Source: Oceanospirillum linum (GTDB lineage Bacteria > Pseudomonadota > Gammaproteobacteria > Pseudomonadales > Halomonadaceae). From it: a stretch of 64,000 bases of DNA. The stretch lies in assembly GCF_900182785.1 (NCBI RefSeq), contig NZ_FXTS01000002.1, positions 186,001 to 250,000 of the forward strand. Direction: 5' to 3'. Positions 26,493 to 35,793 of the stretch are shown here, one piece after another (within the stretch, counting starts at the first letter, position 1; every line of letters starts with the position of its first letter). Below the pieces are notes generated by a model. That model worked only from the letters and a program-made list of their open reading frames with translations. It had not been told where the DNA came from and did no database searches. Position numbers and translations under genes: made by a program.

Positions 26493-27254
26493 TCAGAAAT
26501 TGTAGACTAAAGTAACACCAAATTCTGAGTTGGTATGCTTGGAGTCAACGGGCACGGTATCGGTATAATCCCAGTGATAGCTTATCTTGGTTGCAAGGCT
26601 GCCATTGATACGGCTTTTCAGGCTGGATTCTGAACGCCAGGTGGTTTTCTGTGAACCGGTATTGACGGATAGCATCTGATCAAATTCAACGCCCTTCTGA
26701 ATTTTCCAGAAATACTTCCCTGCCAGACGCAGAACCGTTTCCTCTTCAGCTCCACTGTTATCTTCTCTCTGATCATAGCGGTAACCCGGGCCGATTTCGG
26801 CATCCAGGTAATGCCTGCGGTTATTAATAAGGCGGTAGCCGTAACCGATAGAATAGAGTGTTTGGTAGTCATAGCCACTGAAGCGATCAAATTCATAAGA
26901 CAGCGTGGTTGCCAGATAATGGTGTCGGGTAAATTTCCGGTTAAGGTCTAATGTCCCTTTGTAACGCTCTTTGGAGGTGACATCGTCCTCTTTGCTGGTG
27001 AGTGCATCTAGGTTCAGAACCAGATCCCATACCCTGGCTTTGCGTTTCAGGTTCAGCGTGGCATTAATACTTGATGTGTTTGTGTTGCCCGTGGTTCTGA
27101 TCGAGCCCAGTTCAGCTGCGCCTTTCCATTTAGGAAACGATGGTTCGGTGTCTGCAGCATTTAGGCTTCTGGCTACGATAAGTGCAGGAAATAAGAGCGC
27201 TACACAAGCTTTGGTGGATGATGGCCTGTGAGTCTGATGGTCATGATATTGCAT
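26493..27254 (-). CDS. DUF481 outer-membrane beta-barrel protein
   Basis: This 253-residue exported protein has a signal-like hydrophobic segment at about residues 17-33, after a longer than usual polar N-terminus. It then runs as alternating beta strands rich in aromatic residues and ends in phenylalanine (LVYNF), the mark of an outer-membrane barrel. The pattern GAAELGSIRTTGNTNTSS is typical of DUF481 (YdiY-like) proteins. Function is unknown. No ribosome site is obvious at the chosen ATG, so the true start may be slightly inside. It is transcribed away from yhhJ's stop by its own promoter region. Confidence 0.82.
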   Translation of the reverse strand: MQYHDHQTHRPSSTKACVALLFPALIVARSLNAADTEPSFPKWKGAAELGSIRTTGNTNTSSINATLNLKRKARVWDLVLNLDALTSKEDDVTSKERYKGTLDLNRKFTRHHYLATTLSYEFDRFSGYDYQTLYSIGYGYRLINNRRHYLDAEIGPGYRYDQREDNSGAEEETVLRLAGKYFWKIQKGVEFDQMLSVNTGSQKTTWRSESSLKSRINGSLATKISYHWDYTDTVPVDSKHTNSEFGVTLVYNF

Positions 27255-27363
27255 ATGAAGTGATTGTCTTTAAGCAGATGTATTCAAAGTTGCAGAGATT
27301 TAAGTTGTTATAGTGATTTAAACGGCAGATGGAGCAGAGCGGTTTTCCGCCCTGCTTTGAATG

Positions 27364-28488
27364 TTAATGACTGGTGGCAATCGAGCGACGGAACAGTGCC
27401 AGACTGGCGCTGAAGAATATGGCACCCAAGCCTGTAATAATCAACAGCTGAGGCCAGATAATACTCAGATCTGCACCACGGAAAACAACCGCTTGGGCAA
27501 AGGACATATAGTGACGCGAAGGTAACAGCCATGTCATCGGCTGTATGATTTCAGGCTGGCTTTCTACCGGGGTTAAGCCGCCGGAAAGCATGGTAATGGG
27601 TACAATCACCATAATCATCAGCAGGGCAAATTGCGCCATGGTGCGGGCGATGGTACCCAAAAATATCCCGATGGCGGCGGCGGCCAACAGATAGAGTGTT
27701 GTACCACTGAGCAATAATATGCGAGAGCCGCTAATAGGCACATCCAGAATCGTTTCCACCACAAGCTGCATGGATAGGGTGAAGGCCACGAGAATAATTA
27801 AGCCGTTAGCCCAAACCTTAGACATCACAATCTGAAATGAATTAAGTGGCATCACAAGCAAATGCTCGATAGTGCCGTGCTCCCGTTCCCTTAGTAGCGC
27901 TGCTCCCGTCAGAATGATGGTAATCAGTGAGATCTGATTGATCAGGGCGTTCATCGCCCCAAACCACATGCCGGTGCCATTGGGATTAAATGCCCGTCGC
28001 TGTACCTGTGTCACGGGATAGGATGTTGTTTTATCGGAACGATTGATAAAGTGGTTAACCTCATCCACGATAATATTCTGAATATACTGATTACCAAGGG
28101 CAGCCTGAGTGACGGCGGTGGCATCAATATTAATCTTTACGCTGGGCTGGCGGCCTTTACGCACATCCTCTTCAAATTGTGGCGGGATCTCAATGACAAA
28201 CATAAAGTGATCCAGATCCATGGATGGATCGACTTCGGAGGCAGAGATCAGCTCCGGTGTTTTAAAGTAGGGGGGATACAGGGCGTTGGCAATGGCCCGT
28301 GAGAGTGTCGAGTTATCCTCATCCACGATGGCAACGGAAGCATTATTGACCGACTCACTGGTCGCTGTTGCCTGGGAGTATATGGCGAGACTAAATGAAT
28401 AAAGAATCAGTACAACCATCACGGCATCACTGAAAACGCTGCGCAGTTCTTTCCTGCCCAGCCAGAAAATATTAATCCAGGCTTTCAT
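27364..28488 (-). CDS. yhhJ: ABC-2 type permease YhhJ
   Basis: This 374-residue inner-membrane subunit has an N-terminal helix (about residues 20-40), a large periplasmic domain (to about 170) and five or six C-terminal helices, as in ABC-2 exporters. HGTIEHLLVMPLNSFQIVMSKVWAN is the conserved cytoplasmic loop. It starts just after the rbbA stop (ribosome site within the end of rbbA) and completes the yhiI-rbbA-yhhJ operon known from E. coli. It would form the export channel together with the membrane half of RbbA. Confidence 0.92.
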   Translation of the reverse strand: MKAWINIFWLGRKELRSVFSDAVMVVLILYSFSLAIYSQATATSESVNNASVAIVDEDNSTLSRAIANALYPPYFKTPELISASEVDPSMDLDHFMFVIEIPPQFEEDVRKGRQPSVKINIDATAVTQAALGNQYIQNIIVDEVNHFINRSDKTTSYPVTQVQRRAFNPNGTGMWFGAMNALINQISLITIILTGAALLREREHGTIEHLLVMPLNSFQIVMSKVWANGLIILVAFTLSMQLVVETILDVPISGSRILLLSGTTLYLLAAAAIGIFLGTIARTMAQFALLMIMVIVPITMLSGGLTPVESQPEIIQPMTWLLPSRHYMSFAQAVVFRGADLSIIWPQLLIITGLGAIFFSASLALFRRSIATSH

Positions 28489-28491
28489 TAC

Positions 28492-31284
28492 TCAGGCCTC
28501 CTGCTTTTTCAGAAATGCGGCCGTTATGACAATCAGTATTGGCCCGAAACATGAGAGCACAAGGATATCTCCGGTCAGATCGGTAAATCCAAGCCCCTTA
28601 GTAAAAGCGGCAACGCTGAGGTGCATATAGTAGCTTGCGGGCCATAGCAGGCCGATAATATGACCGCCCCCTTCCATGGTTGAGGTTGGCTGTACGAGAC
28701 CGGAAAAATTGATCGTTGGCATAATCAGTAGAATAGCGGTGGCAAATACCGCAGCGACCTGTGATTTGGTTAATGTGGACACTAACAGGCCAAAGCTGGT
28801 GGACGTGAACACATAGAGTAGCGCTCCCAATGCCAACCCCCAAAAGCTGCCTTTTAAGGGAACATCCAGCAGAAATACCACCAGCAGGGTCAGGACAATA
28901 AAGTTAACCATACCGATGCCGATATAGGGCAGCTGCTTACCGATAAGAAATTCCAGCCGCCTGGTTGGGGTGACATAAAAATTGGTAATGGTACCGATCT
29001 CTTTTTCCCGGGCCATGCTGACCGCCATCAGAATAGCCGGAAACAGCAACAGCAGTACGGCGGGGGCTTTTGGTCCGATGGAGTATATAGTCTCAAAGGT
29101 TGGGTTGTAGCGGTAGCGCGGCTCCAGGGTTACTTTGGACACGGCGCTGGCATCCACACCGGCATTGGCAGCCAGTTCCGACAGATAGTTAATATGGGCC
29201 CCACTGACATAACCGGAAATGGTGTTTGCCCGGGTGGTATTCGCACCATCAATCCACGCTGAAATTTCAGTGGCTTCCCCTTTTTTCAGGCTTCTGCCAA
29301 AATCCGGCGGAATCTCTATTGCCAGCGTGATATCGCCTGATTTCAGACCCTGATCGAGAGCCTCTTTACTGTGCAGATCCGGCTGTTTATTAAAATAGCG
29401 GGAGCCTTCAAAATTGCTGAGATACTCACGACTTGCCGGGGTTTGATCATGATCAAGGGCTGCATAGTTGAGGTTTTCAACATCCAGAGATATGCCATAG
29501 GCGACAACAATCAGCAGCAGGGCACTACCGAGAAAAGCAAAACCCATACGCACAGGATCACGGATCACCTCCATGATTTCACGATAACTATAGGCCAGCA
29601 ACCGACTAAAACTGAACCGATGCAGCTTAGCCTTTTGGGGTTCTTCTGCTGAAAGAGGGCTTTGGTCAGGGGAGGCCTGTTTCTCTTGTTTTTGTGCGCC
29701 TTGTTTCTGTGTCTCTTTTTTCGGCGTTTCTTTTTTCTGCTCTTGCTCGCTGATGGCATCTTCCAGATAGCCAATAAAGGCTTCTTCTAAAGAATCCGCA
29801 CCTTTTGCTGCAACCAGATGCTGAGGTTTATCGTAGACCAGCACCTGACCGGCGTGCATCAGTGAGATACGATCACAACGCAGGGCCTCATTCATAAAGT
29901 GGGTAGAGATAAAAATGGTCACCTTGTCCTGACGGGACAGCTCCACCAATAACTGCCAGAATCCGTCTCGGGCGACGGGATCAACACCTGAAGTGGGCTC
30001 ATCAAGGATCAACATCTCCGGCTCATGGATCACGGCTACCGCTAAAGAAAGGCGCTGACGCATGCCCAAGGGCAGAGATGAGGCCAGAGTATCCAAATGT
30101 TCTGCCAAGCTAAAACGCTCAACCAAGGTATTGATGCGTTCCAGCGTTTTCTCCGGTGTTAAATGGAACAGGCGGGCATGTAGCTTTAGGTTTTGCGCCA
30201 CGGTTAATTCGCCATAGAGGGAGAAAGCCTGAGTCATAAAGCCTACCCGTTTACGGGTTTCTAAATCCCCTGCATCCACCGGTTTACCAAACAAAAATGC
30301 CTCACCTTCAGAGACAGGTAATAGACCGGTCAGCATCTTCATGGTGGTGGTTTTTCCGCAGCCGTTGGAGCCAAGAAAACCAAAGATCTCACCTGCCTGA
30401 ATCTCAAAACTCACATTATCGACGGCGGTAAAGCTGCCAAAACGACGGGTCAGCCCTTTGGCGACAATGGCAGGGGTTGCCTCACTCTGCTCTAAAGGTG
30501 GGATAACCAGTTCGGTGATATCACCGCGCTTCTCTTTCGGTAACAGGCGCACAAAGGCAGTTTCCAGATCTTCAGCGCCGGTTCGGGCCTTAAGGGCTTC
30601 TGGGGTGCCTGTATCCAGCACACGTCCGGCATCCATGGCAACCAACCAATCAAAGCCCTCGGCCTCATCCATATAGGCGGTGGAGACTAACACGCTCATA
30701 CCGGGTCGTTCCTGGCGAATCGTGGCGATTAATTGCCAGAACTGACGACGGGAAAGCGGATCAACGCCGGTGGTTGGCTCATCCAGAATCAGCAGATCGG
30801 GATCATGAATAAGAGAGCAGCAAAGTCCCAGCTTCTGTTTCATGCCACCGGATAATTTACCGGCTTGCCGTGATAGAAAGCCATGCAGCCCTGTCGCTTT
30901 TGTTAGTCGATTGATACGGGCCTGGCGCTCAGATGAGCTTTGGCCAAATAACTTGCCAAAAAAGTCCAGGTTTTCCTCAACACTGAGTTCTGCGTAAAGG
31001 TTTTTGCCCAGTCCCTGGGGCATATACGCGATACTGGGGCCGATCGCGTTACGGTGCGCCGCAGAGGCCATATCACCACCCAGCACCTCAAGATGCCCCT
31101 GTTGCAGTTTGCGAGCCCCTGAAATAAGCCCCATCAGCGTTGACTTACCAACACCATCTGGCCCTAACAGGCCAACCATCAGACCTGAGGGAATATCCAG
31201 CGTGATATCATCAACTGCGGGTGACTTTTTATAGGTATGGGTTACACCCTGAATACGTGCGATCAGGCGATCTTGTTCAGCCAT
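28492..31284 (-). CDS. rbbA: RbbA: double ATP-binding cassette fused to ABC-2 permease
   Basis: This 930-residue fusion is close in length to E. coli RbbA (911). Cassette one has Walker A GPDGVGKST, signature LSGGMKQ and Walker B LLILDEPTTGVD. Cassette two has GSNGCGKTT, an altered signature LPLGMRQ and LLILDEPTSGVD. A hydrophilic linker rich in K, E and Q (about residues 505-545) joins them to an ABC-2 membrane half (about 555-925). E. coli RbbA binds ribosomes and has been linked to release of tRNA from the E site, while its permease domain points to export. It lies between the HlyD-type adaptor and yhhJ on one strand. Confidence 0.94.
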   Translation of the reverse strand: MAEQDRLIARIQGVTHTYKKSPAVDDITLDIPSGLMVGLLGPDGVGKSTLMGLISGARKLQQGHLEVLGGDMASAAHRNAIGPSIAYMPQGLGKNLYAELSVEENLDFFGKLFGQSSSERQARINRLTKATGLHGFLSRQAGKLSGGMKQKLGLCCSLIHDPDLLILDEPTTGVDPLSRRQFWQLIATIRQERPGMSVLVSTAYMDEAEGFDWLVAMDAGRVLDTGTPEALKARTGAEDLETAFVRLLPKEKRGDITELVIPPLEQSEATPAIVAKGLTRRFGSFTAVDNVSFEIQAGEIFGFLGSNGCGKTTTMKMLTGLLPVSEGEAFLFGKPVDAGDLETRKRVGFMTQAFSLYGELTVAQNLKLHARLFHLTPEKTLERINTLVERFSLAEHLDTLASSLPLGMRQRLSLAVAVIHEPEMLILDEPTSGVDPVARDGFWQLLVELSRQDKVTIFISTHFMNEALRCDRISLMHAGQVLVYDKPQHLVAAKGADSLEEAFIGYLEDAISEQEQKKETPKKETQKQGAQKQEKQASPDQSPLSAEEPQKAKLHRFSFSRLLAYSYREIMEVIRDPVRMGFAFLGSALLLIVVAYGISLDVENLNYAALDHDQTPASREYLSNFEGSRYFNKQPDLHSKEALDQGLKSGDITLAIEIPPDFGRSLKKGEATEISAWIDGANTTRANTISGYVSGAHINYLSELAANAGVDASAVSKVTLEPRYRYNPTFETIYSIGPKAPAVLLLLFPAILMAVSMAREKEIGTITNFYVTPTRRLEFLIGKQLPYIGIGMVNFIVLTLLVVFLLDVPLKGSFWGLALGALLYVFTSTSFGLLVSTLTKSQVAAVFATAILLIMPTINFSGLVQPTSTMEGGGHIIGLLWPASYYMHLSVAAFTKGLGFTDLTGDILVLSCFGPILIVITAAFLKKQEA

Positions 31285-31371
31285 AGTTCGTACCTTCAGC
31301 CATAGATTCTGTGGTTATCGGTCAAATACCGTTAGCGCAAAGTTGCCATCAAAGCGTTGTCCGCCCGGATT

Positions 31372-32412
31372 TTATTGGCTGTTGGTCTGAGGGGCTGAAT
31401 GAATCCCTGAAGGTAGTTTCTGTAAGAAGTCCGGCCATGGAGCCGGGGCTTCACCGGACTCTTTACTGGACTCTTTACTGGACAAAGGTGATAGGCGAAT
31501 ATAAGCCACACCCCGTATGCCAGTTTTAACACGGTCAATGTAGGCCATCACCAGCTCTTCTGGTATACGTACTTTAACGCGGAACATCAGTTTTTCGCGC
31601 TCACTGGCCGTTTCAACCTCTTTCGGGGTAAATTGGGATTCAGGGGACACAAAACTAACGGTGGCGGGAATGGCGACATCTAGAATATCCAGCTTAACCC
31701 GAGCTTCGGCACCAATAGCAACACGGTGGGCTTGAGTGGATGGCAGAAAGGTCTCCATATAGATATCGGTGAGATTCACCAAGGTTAGCACTTTGCCGCC
31801 GCTGCCTAAAACTTCCCCTGACTCTGCCAGACGGTACAAGACACGGCCAAGGCTTGGTGCAACCAGGGTGGCATCATCGATCTGGGATTGGATACCCTGC
31901 GCAACAGCTTGAGCGGCATCAACACTGCGCTGCCGTGCAGTCAGCATCGCCTCAGCGGCCTTAAGATTGGCTTTGGCGACGGCAACTTCACTGACACGGA
32001 TATCATAGGTTTCTTTGCTGGCATGACCCTTTTTGAGCAGCTCCTGTGTCCGGCGTAATTCCTGCTGTGTCAGAATCAACTTAGCCTGAGCCTGCGCAAT
32101 GGACGCTTCGGCGGCGGCAATCTGACTTTTTGCTCCGGCTATTTCAGCTTCAGCCCGGAGTCGCTCGGCCATTAACTGGGTTGTGTCTATGGTTGCCACG
32201 ACCTGACCCGGCTTAACAAGATCGCCTTCCTGTACTAAAACAGAATCAACCCGTCCGGCTATTTTTGTTGAAACATCGACCTGAATCGCCTCAATCCGGC
32301 CGTTACCTGAAGCGATACTGACCGGTAACTCCGGCTTCAGCAGGGATTGCCATAGTATCCAGCCACCAGCGGCAACCAATATTAGAATCACACCTGTTAT
32401 TGATCGTTTCAC
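31372..32412 (-). CDS. yhiI: HlyD-family membrane fusion protein YhiI
   Basis: This 346-residue adaptor spans from the inner membrane into the periplasm and links an ABC exporter to an outer-membrane channel. It has one N-terminal membrane anchor (about residues 5-23), a biotinyl-lipoyl half-motif (AGRVDSVLVQEGDLVKPGQ), a long alpha hairpin rich in A, K and E (about 85-180), then the second lipoyl and barrel parts. Near the C-terminus a 12-bp tandem duplication in the DNA (31,456-31,479) yields SSKE twice. It is the first gene of the yhiI-rbbA-yhhJ operon. Confidence 0.92.
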   Translation of the reverse strand: MKRSITGVILILVAAGGWILWQSLLKPELPVSIASGNGRIEAIQVDVSTKIAGRVDSVLVQEGDLVKPGQVVATIDTTQLMAERLRAEAEIAGAKSQIAAAEASIAQAQAKLILTQQELRRTQELLKKGHASKETYDIRVSEVAVAKANLKAAEAMLTARQRSVDAAQAVAQGIQSQIDDATLVAPSLGRVLYRLAESGEVLGSGGKVLTLVNLTDIYMETFLPSTQAHRVAIGAEARVKLDILDVAIPATVSFVSPESQFTPKEVETASEREKLMFRVKVRIPEELVMAYIDRVKTGIRGVAYIRLSPLSSKESSKESGEAPAPWPDFLQKLPSGIHSAPQTNSQ

Positions 32413-32861
32413 GTTTTTCTCCCTGTTGAATATTTGTCAACGGATGACGGTTCTTAGCCTGGATATTTCATTATTAGGAGCGGTAGGTTGGTCTGTCGGC
32501 AGACTGCCATCGTATGTCCGGTGGTGATCTGTGTCGCATAGTCGAGAAAGACACCAACTGCTCCTATTCCCTGAAAGGCTGCAAGCATTCCCTGGAGGGC
32601 TGAAAGGCTCTGGTCGTATTGCTTTTTTTGAACGGCGGCTTTGCAGCTTCAAGCTGTTGTTCTTTAGAACTAATTTAGTATAAATGAATAACTAAGTATT
32701 TCATCTGCCGAAAGAGGGATCTGCGCTAATTTCATGTTTATATTTATACATAAAGCAGCTGAATGATCGATTTATTGGGCCTTCCCGAGGGTGCGTCGTA
32801 TAAGCCAGTGATAGGATCACCAAAACCAAGTTCTAGTGATGGGCTTCTAAACAGGCATCGG
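32413..32861. other. Intergenic region, no supported gene
   Basis: These 449 bp lie between yhiI and the nucleotidyltransferase gene, both on the - strand. Short frames exist (for example 32,437-32,652 on -), but they have no convincing ribosome site or recognisable product. The part 32,690-32,760 is AT-rich and may hold the yhiI promoter. No gene for a HepT toxin is present here. Confidence 0.55.
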
Positions 32862-33278
32862 TTAGGTTCCAAAATGCTTCAAGTGGTAATGATAATCCAG
32901 CTCGGCCTTCGACATAATAATTTTTTCTGCCATCAACCGAGCATCCCAATCATTACAATACAGCAGGGTTCCAGAAATAATATTCATCGCTAGGGGAATC
33001 GGGGCGATTTTAACATCAACAATACTCAGTTGATCCTCCTTTAGCCCTAGCGATTTCACCCAATCCAACGCCAATAATTCAGGGCGAAGGCGGCGTTCAA
33101 GAGGGTCCTCAATTCTGCTGGAAAACAATACGGCCACGTCATAATCACTATCTACACGGTGGTTTCCCTTTGACCGTGAACCGTACAGCCACATGGCTGC
33201 AACCTCGTGGTATTGAGCCGCCAGCTGAATCAATTGTGTCACCGTGTCGTCTGCATAACCGGAATGAAGAGGCATCAT
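32862..33278 (-). CDS. MntA-like minimal nucleotidyltransferase, without HepT partner
   Basis: This 138-residue protein has the DNA polymerase beta-type nucleotidyltransferase motif GSRSKGNHRVDSDYDVAVL (about residues 33-51), with the metal-binding DxD-type acids in SDYD. In type VII toxin-antitoxin pairs, MntA adds AMP to the HEPN toxin HepT. No HepT gene lies on either side, so it is either an orphan antitoxin or a relative with another substrate. It comes 84 bp after the DUF482 gene on the same strand and may be the last gene of that group. Confidence 0.8.
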   Translation of the reverse strand: MMPLHSGYADDTVTQLIQLAAQYHEVAAMWLYGSRSKGNHRVDSDYDVAVLFSSRIEDPLERRLRPELLALDWVKSLGLKEDQLSIVDVKIAPIPLAMNIISGTLLYCNDWDARLMAEKIIMSKAELDYHYHLKHFGT

Positions 33279-33362
33279 ATTTTATCTTTTACAAAGTGGA
33301 TACGGAGTAACACGCCGCATTTTACCGTGTTCTGCCCTTAAAGCTATTTCAGGGCTCTACCG

Positions 33363-34523
33363 TTATTCTTTAAAAGGGAGCATCTCCCGGGCTTGTTCTG
33401 CGTAGAGCTGGACATGCCTGGCTTCTTCCTGCACAAAATCCCGTATTGCGGCATCAAACTCCGGCTCCGCCAGCCAGTGATGTGACTCTGTGATAATCGG
33501 GCGAAAGCCGCGACTGATTTTATGCTCTCCCTGGGTGCCGGGGTCAAAATGATCAAGACCTTTTTCTAAGCAATATTCGATACCCTGGTAGTAACAGGCT
33601 TCAAAATGCAGGCTGTCGGCCTCAACTTTGCTGCCCCAGTAGCGTCCGTAAAGACTGGCGCTGTCATGGAAAAAGAGAGCTGCAGCCACGGGGGTGTCTG
33701 CCGTATGACGGGCGATGACCAGCATGATCTGTTCCGGCATCGTTTCCACTAACTGTTGGAAAAATGTTCGGTTCAAATAGCCCTTTTGTCCACGTTGCAT
33801 ATAGGTTATTTGGTAACAGTGATAGAAATGCTCCAGCTGTTCCGGTGTGATATCGGCACCTTCAAGGCGCTCCAGTGTCAGCCCCTGTTGCACAACCTTA
33901 CGTCGTTCCTGTCGGACATTTTTACGTTTTTTCGCGTTGAAACTCGCCAAAAACTGGTCGAAGTTCTGCCAGTTATCGGTATTAAACCAGTGAAACTGGC
34001 AAGTAAGACGGGTGTGCAGTTGCTGACCTGCCTGTAGCTGGTGCTTATCTTCCCGGGGGAAAAGCAGGTGCCAGCCCGAGGCTCCCAGCCGTGTTGCTTC
34101 AGCTTTTACCGAATCCACGATCAGAGGAATCAGGTCGGACTTTTGTACACCATCTGCCACTAACAGGCGCTCGCCCTGGCTGGGTGTGTAGGGGATGGCA
34201 GTAACAAGCTTGGGGTAATAAGCCAGTCCATAGCGCTGATAAGCCTCCGCCCATGACCAGTCGAAAACATACTCGCCATAGGAGTGGGTTTTGAGATAAA
34301 GAGGCATAAAGGCGATCAGGTCATCACCGGACTCCGCTATCAGATGGTGAGGTTTCCAGCCACCTTTTTCGCTGGCGGCTCCTGACGTTTCTAATGCCTG
34401 CAGAAAGGCTTTGCCGATAAAAGGGTTGTTATCGTGGTTGTTCAGCTGTTGCCAATGCGGATCGCTGATCTGGCTGATCTGATCGATAAAACGTATCTTC
34501 ATCGGTTTGGATTTTCCTGTCAT
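33363..34523 (-). CDS. DUF482 / FemAB-like GNAT-fold protein
   Basis: This 386-residue protein belongs to the DUF482 (COG3146) family, a double GNAT fold related to FemABX peptidyl transferases and often named 'peptidogalycan biosynthesis protein' without proof. Visible landmarks are the basic KKRKNVRQERRKV stretch (about residues 198-210), GRYWGSKVEADSLHFEACYY and DHFDPGTQGEHKISRGF near the end. An internal ATG at residue 8 (MKIRFIDQ) is an equally possible start, since neither has a strong ribosome site. It lies 26 bp after the HAD gene. Confidence 0.82.
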   Translation of the reverse strand: MTGKSKPMKIRFIDQISQISDPHWQQLNNHDNNPFIGKAFLQALETSGAASEKGGWKPHHLIAESGDDLIAFMPLYLKTHSYGEYVFDWSWAEAYQRYGLAYYPKLVTAIPYTPSQGERLLVADGVQKSDLIPLIVDSVKAEATRLGASGWHLLFPREDKHQLQAGQQLHTRLTCQFHWFNTDNWQNFDQFLASFNAKKRKNVRQERRKVVQQGLTLERLEGADITPEQLEHFYHCYQITYMQRGQKGYLNRTFFQQLVETMPEQIMLVIARHTADTPVAAALFFHDSASLYGRYWGSKVEADSLHFEACYYQGIEYCLEKGLDHFDPGTQGEHKISRGFRPIITESHHWLAEPEFDAAIRDFVQEEARHVQLYAEQAREMLPFKE

Positions 34524-34549
34524 GGTCTGAACCGCTTTGGTTTATTTTC

Positions 34550-35071
34550 TTAGCCGGATGATACGCTTTGAGGCGTGAATAAGAGTAGCTCATCCAGTTT
34601 TTTAATCCGACTGAATGCCTGTCCTTTGTATTCACCGGTTTCACTCTTATCCGTCAGCCAGATCGCCTTAAGCCCCGCTTCAAGTGCTGGTGCGATATCT
34701 TTGTCAAAGTCATCACCCACCATGGTGCACTGCTCCGGAGTAATGCCCAGCTGTCTGATTATGGCCCGGTAAAATTCGGCTGTGCCTTTACCCAGCCCCA
34801 GATTGCTTTGGCAGAAATAGCCCTCCAGATAAGGGCATAAACCGACCCGGTCAAAGGCAGCGCGGATATCCGCTTCAGCGGAATCTGCAGCGCCCGTCGC
34901 GACAAAGAGTCGGGCGCTTTGGCTTAATTCTGCTAAGACCCTGTCGGCTTCAGGCTGCATCTGAACCTTGGGCCAATCCTTCATTTTTCCTGTCATTTCC
35001 GGGAAATCCACCATTAAGGTATCGCCCCAGTCAAACAGATAAACCGGTTGATGCATTTTGCTTTCTGACAC
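34550..35071 (-). CDS. HAD-superfamily hydrolase
   Basis: This 173-residue phosphatase-like protein of the HAD fold has a nucleophile motif YLFDWGDTL. Asp14 is the nucleophile, but the usual second Asp two residues on is Gly16, with Asp17 next to it. Motif II is FVATGA, and motif IV is MVGDDFDKDI, followed by GLKAIWLTD. The short insert around residues 20-45 gives a small cap. Substrate is unknown. The shift of the second acid may alter or weaken activity, although related proteins with the same DWGDT motif are common. It lies between a HIT protein and DUF482. Confidence 0.82.
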   Translation of the reverse strand: MSESKMHQPVYLFDWGDTLMVDFPEMTGKMKDWPKVQMQPEADRVLAELSQSARLFVATGAADSAEADIRAAFDRVGLCPYLEGYFCQSNLGLGKGTAEFYRAIIRQLGITPEQCTMVGDDFDKDIAPALEAGLKAIWLTDKSETGEYKGQAFSRIKKLDELLLFTPQSVSSG

Positions 35072-35093
35072 TGTGACTCGCTCCCAGTCAAAC

Positions 35094-35156
35094 CCGCTGA
35101 GGCTCTTTATTAACCCCGCTGAGGCTCTTTATTAATCCGCTGAAGCTCTTTATTAA
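35094..35156. repeat. Three tandem copies of a 20-bp unit
   Basis: Units at 35,094-35,113, 35,116-35,135 and 35,137-35,156 read CCGCTGAGGCTCTTTATTAA, with one change in the third copy. They fill the gap between the HAD and HIT genes, and the last copy contains the HIT stop codon. They look like a recent local duplication of the end of the HIT gene. Confidence 0.9.
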
Positions 35157-35581
35157 ACCAGCTTAAGCTCTGGCATTGCTTTCTGCAGGTGGGGAATAAG
35201 CTGTCGGATTCCGGTCTGAGCTTCTTCCTCGCTCATGGTTTCCGGTGTACCAACACCCCAGACCGGAGCAGGCCAGGCGGCATCACCTTCCTGACGAACC
35301 ACATGATGCATATGCAGTTGTGGCACAACATTGCCCAGGGCCGCCACATTCATTTTATAACCCCGGAATGCACTCATCAGAGCCTCTGCCAGAATACAGG
35401 ACTCATCCATCAGTTGCTGGCGGTTGGCTTTGTCCAGCTGGTGGATCTCGGTGATTCCGCCAATACGGGGGATCAGAATAAACCAGGGAAAACGGGCATC
35501 ATTCATCATCACCAAACGGCTCAGGGGGAGATCTGCAACAGGAATCGTATCCTGCTCAAGACGGGAATGTAGCGTAAACAT
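35153..35581 (-). CDS. HIT-family nucleotide hydrolase/transferase
   Basis: This 142-residue histidine-triad protein would act on nucleotide substrates such as Ap4A or AMP-linked compounds. The active site reads VPQLHMHHVVR, so the triad has Gln in place of the first His, a form usual in this subgroup (QLHxHxxxR). The N-terminal half carries the strands RFPWFILIPRI. It is the first gene of a - strand group with HAD, DUF482 and MntA-like genes. The tandem repeat begins at its stop codon. Confidence 0.85.
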   Translation of the reverse strand: MFTLHSRLEQDTIPVADLPLSRLVMMNDARFPWFILIPRIGGITEIHQLDKANRQQLMDESCILAEALMSAFRGYKMNVAALGNVVPQLHMHHVVRQEGDAAWPAPVWGVGTPETMSEEEAQTGIRQLIPHLQKAMPELKLV

Positions 35582-35697
35582 AAGGTGCTCCTGAAAACAG
35601 ATGGCCGTAATTAATATTGGATGAAAAGGCCAGTGATTTCAGAAGCATAGCAGAGATAAAACTTGTCCCAATAGCTCTTTTTCTAGCGGCTCGGCCT

Positions 35698-35715
35698 ATG
35701 TCCCCTTGGGGACAT
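35698..35715 (+). promoter_or_regulatory. 18-bp palindrome resembling a LuxR-type (tra-box-like) operator
   Basis: ATGTCCCCTTGGGGACAT has 8-bp perfect arms around TT and the same ATGT...ACAT ends and length as the TraR box. A TAGAAT -10 element lies at 35,738-35,743, placing the centre about 43 bases before the expected transcription start, where LuxR-type activators bind. The third gene downstream encodes a LuxR-type regulator. Confidence 0.55.
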
Positions 35716-35793
35716 TTAGCATTCTGATACCTCTTTCTAGAATGGATGGCGATCCAAAACCCGCAAAAACAACACTAATCGAGGATCTCCCCT

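Noticed and set aside
32437..32652. 71-codon - strand frame before yhiI
   Set aside because: No ribosome site, no recognisable product, and other frames are equally open; not enough to call a gene or a remnant.
35094..35156. Regularly spaced repeats as a possible CRISPR array
   Set aside because: The units are nearly contiguous (1-2 bp between copies), so there are no spacers; it is a tandem duplication.
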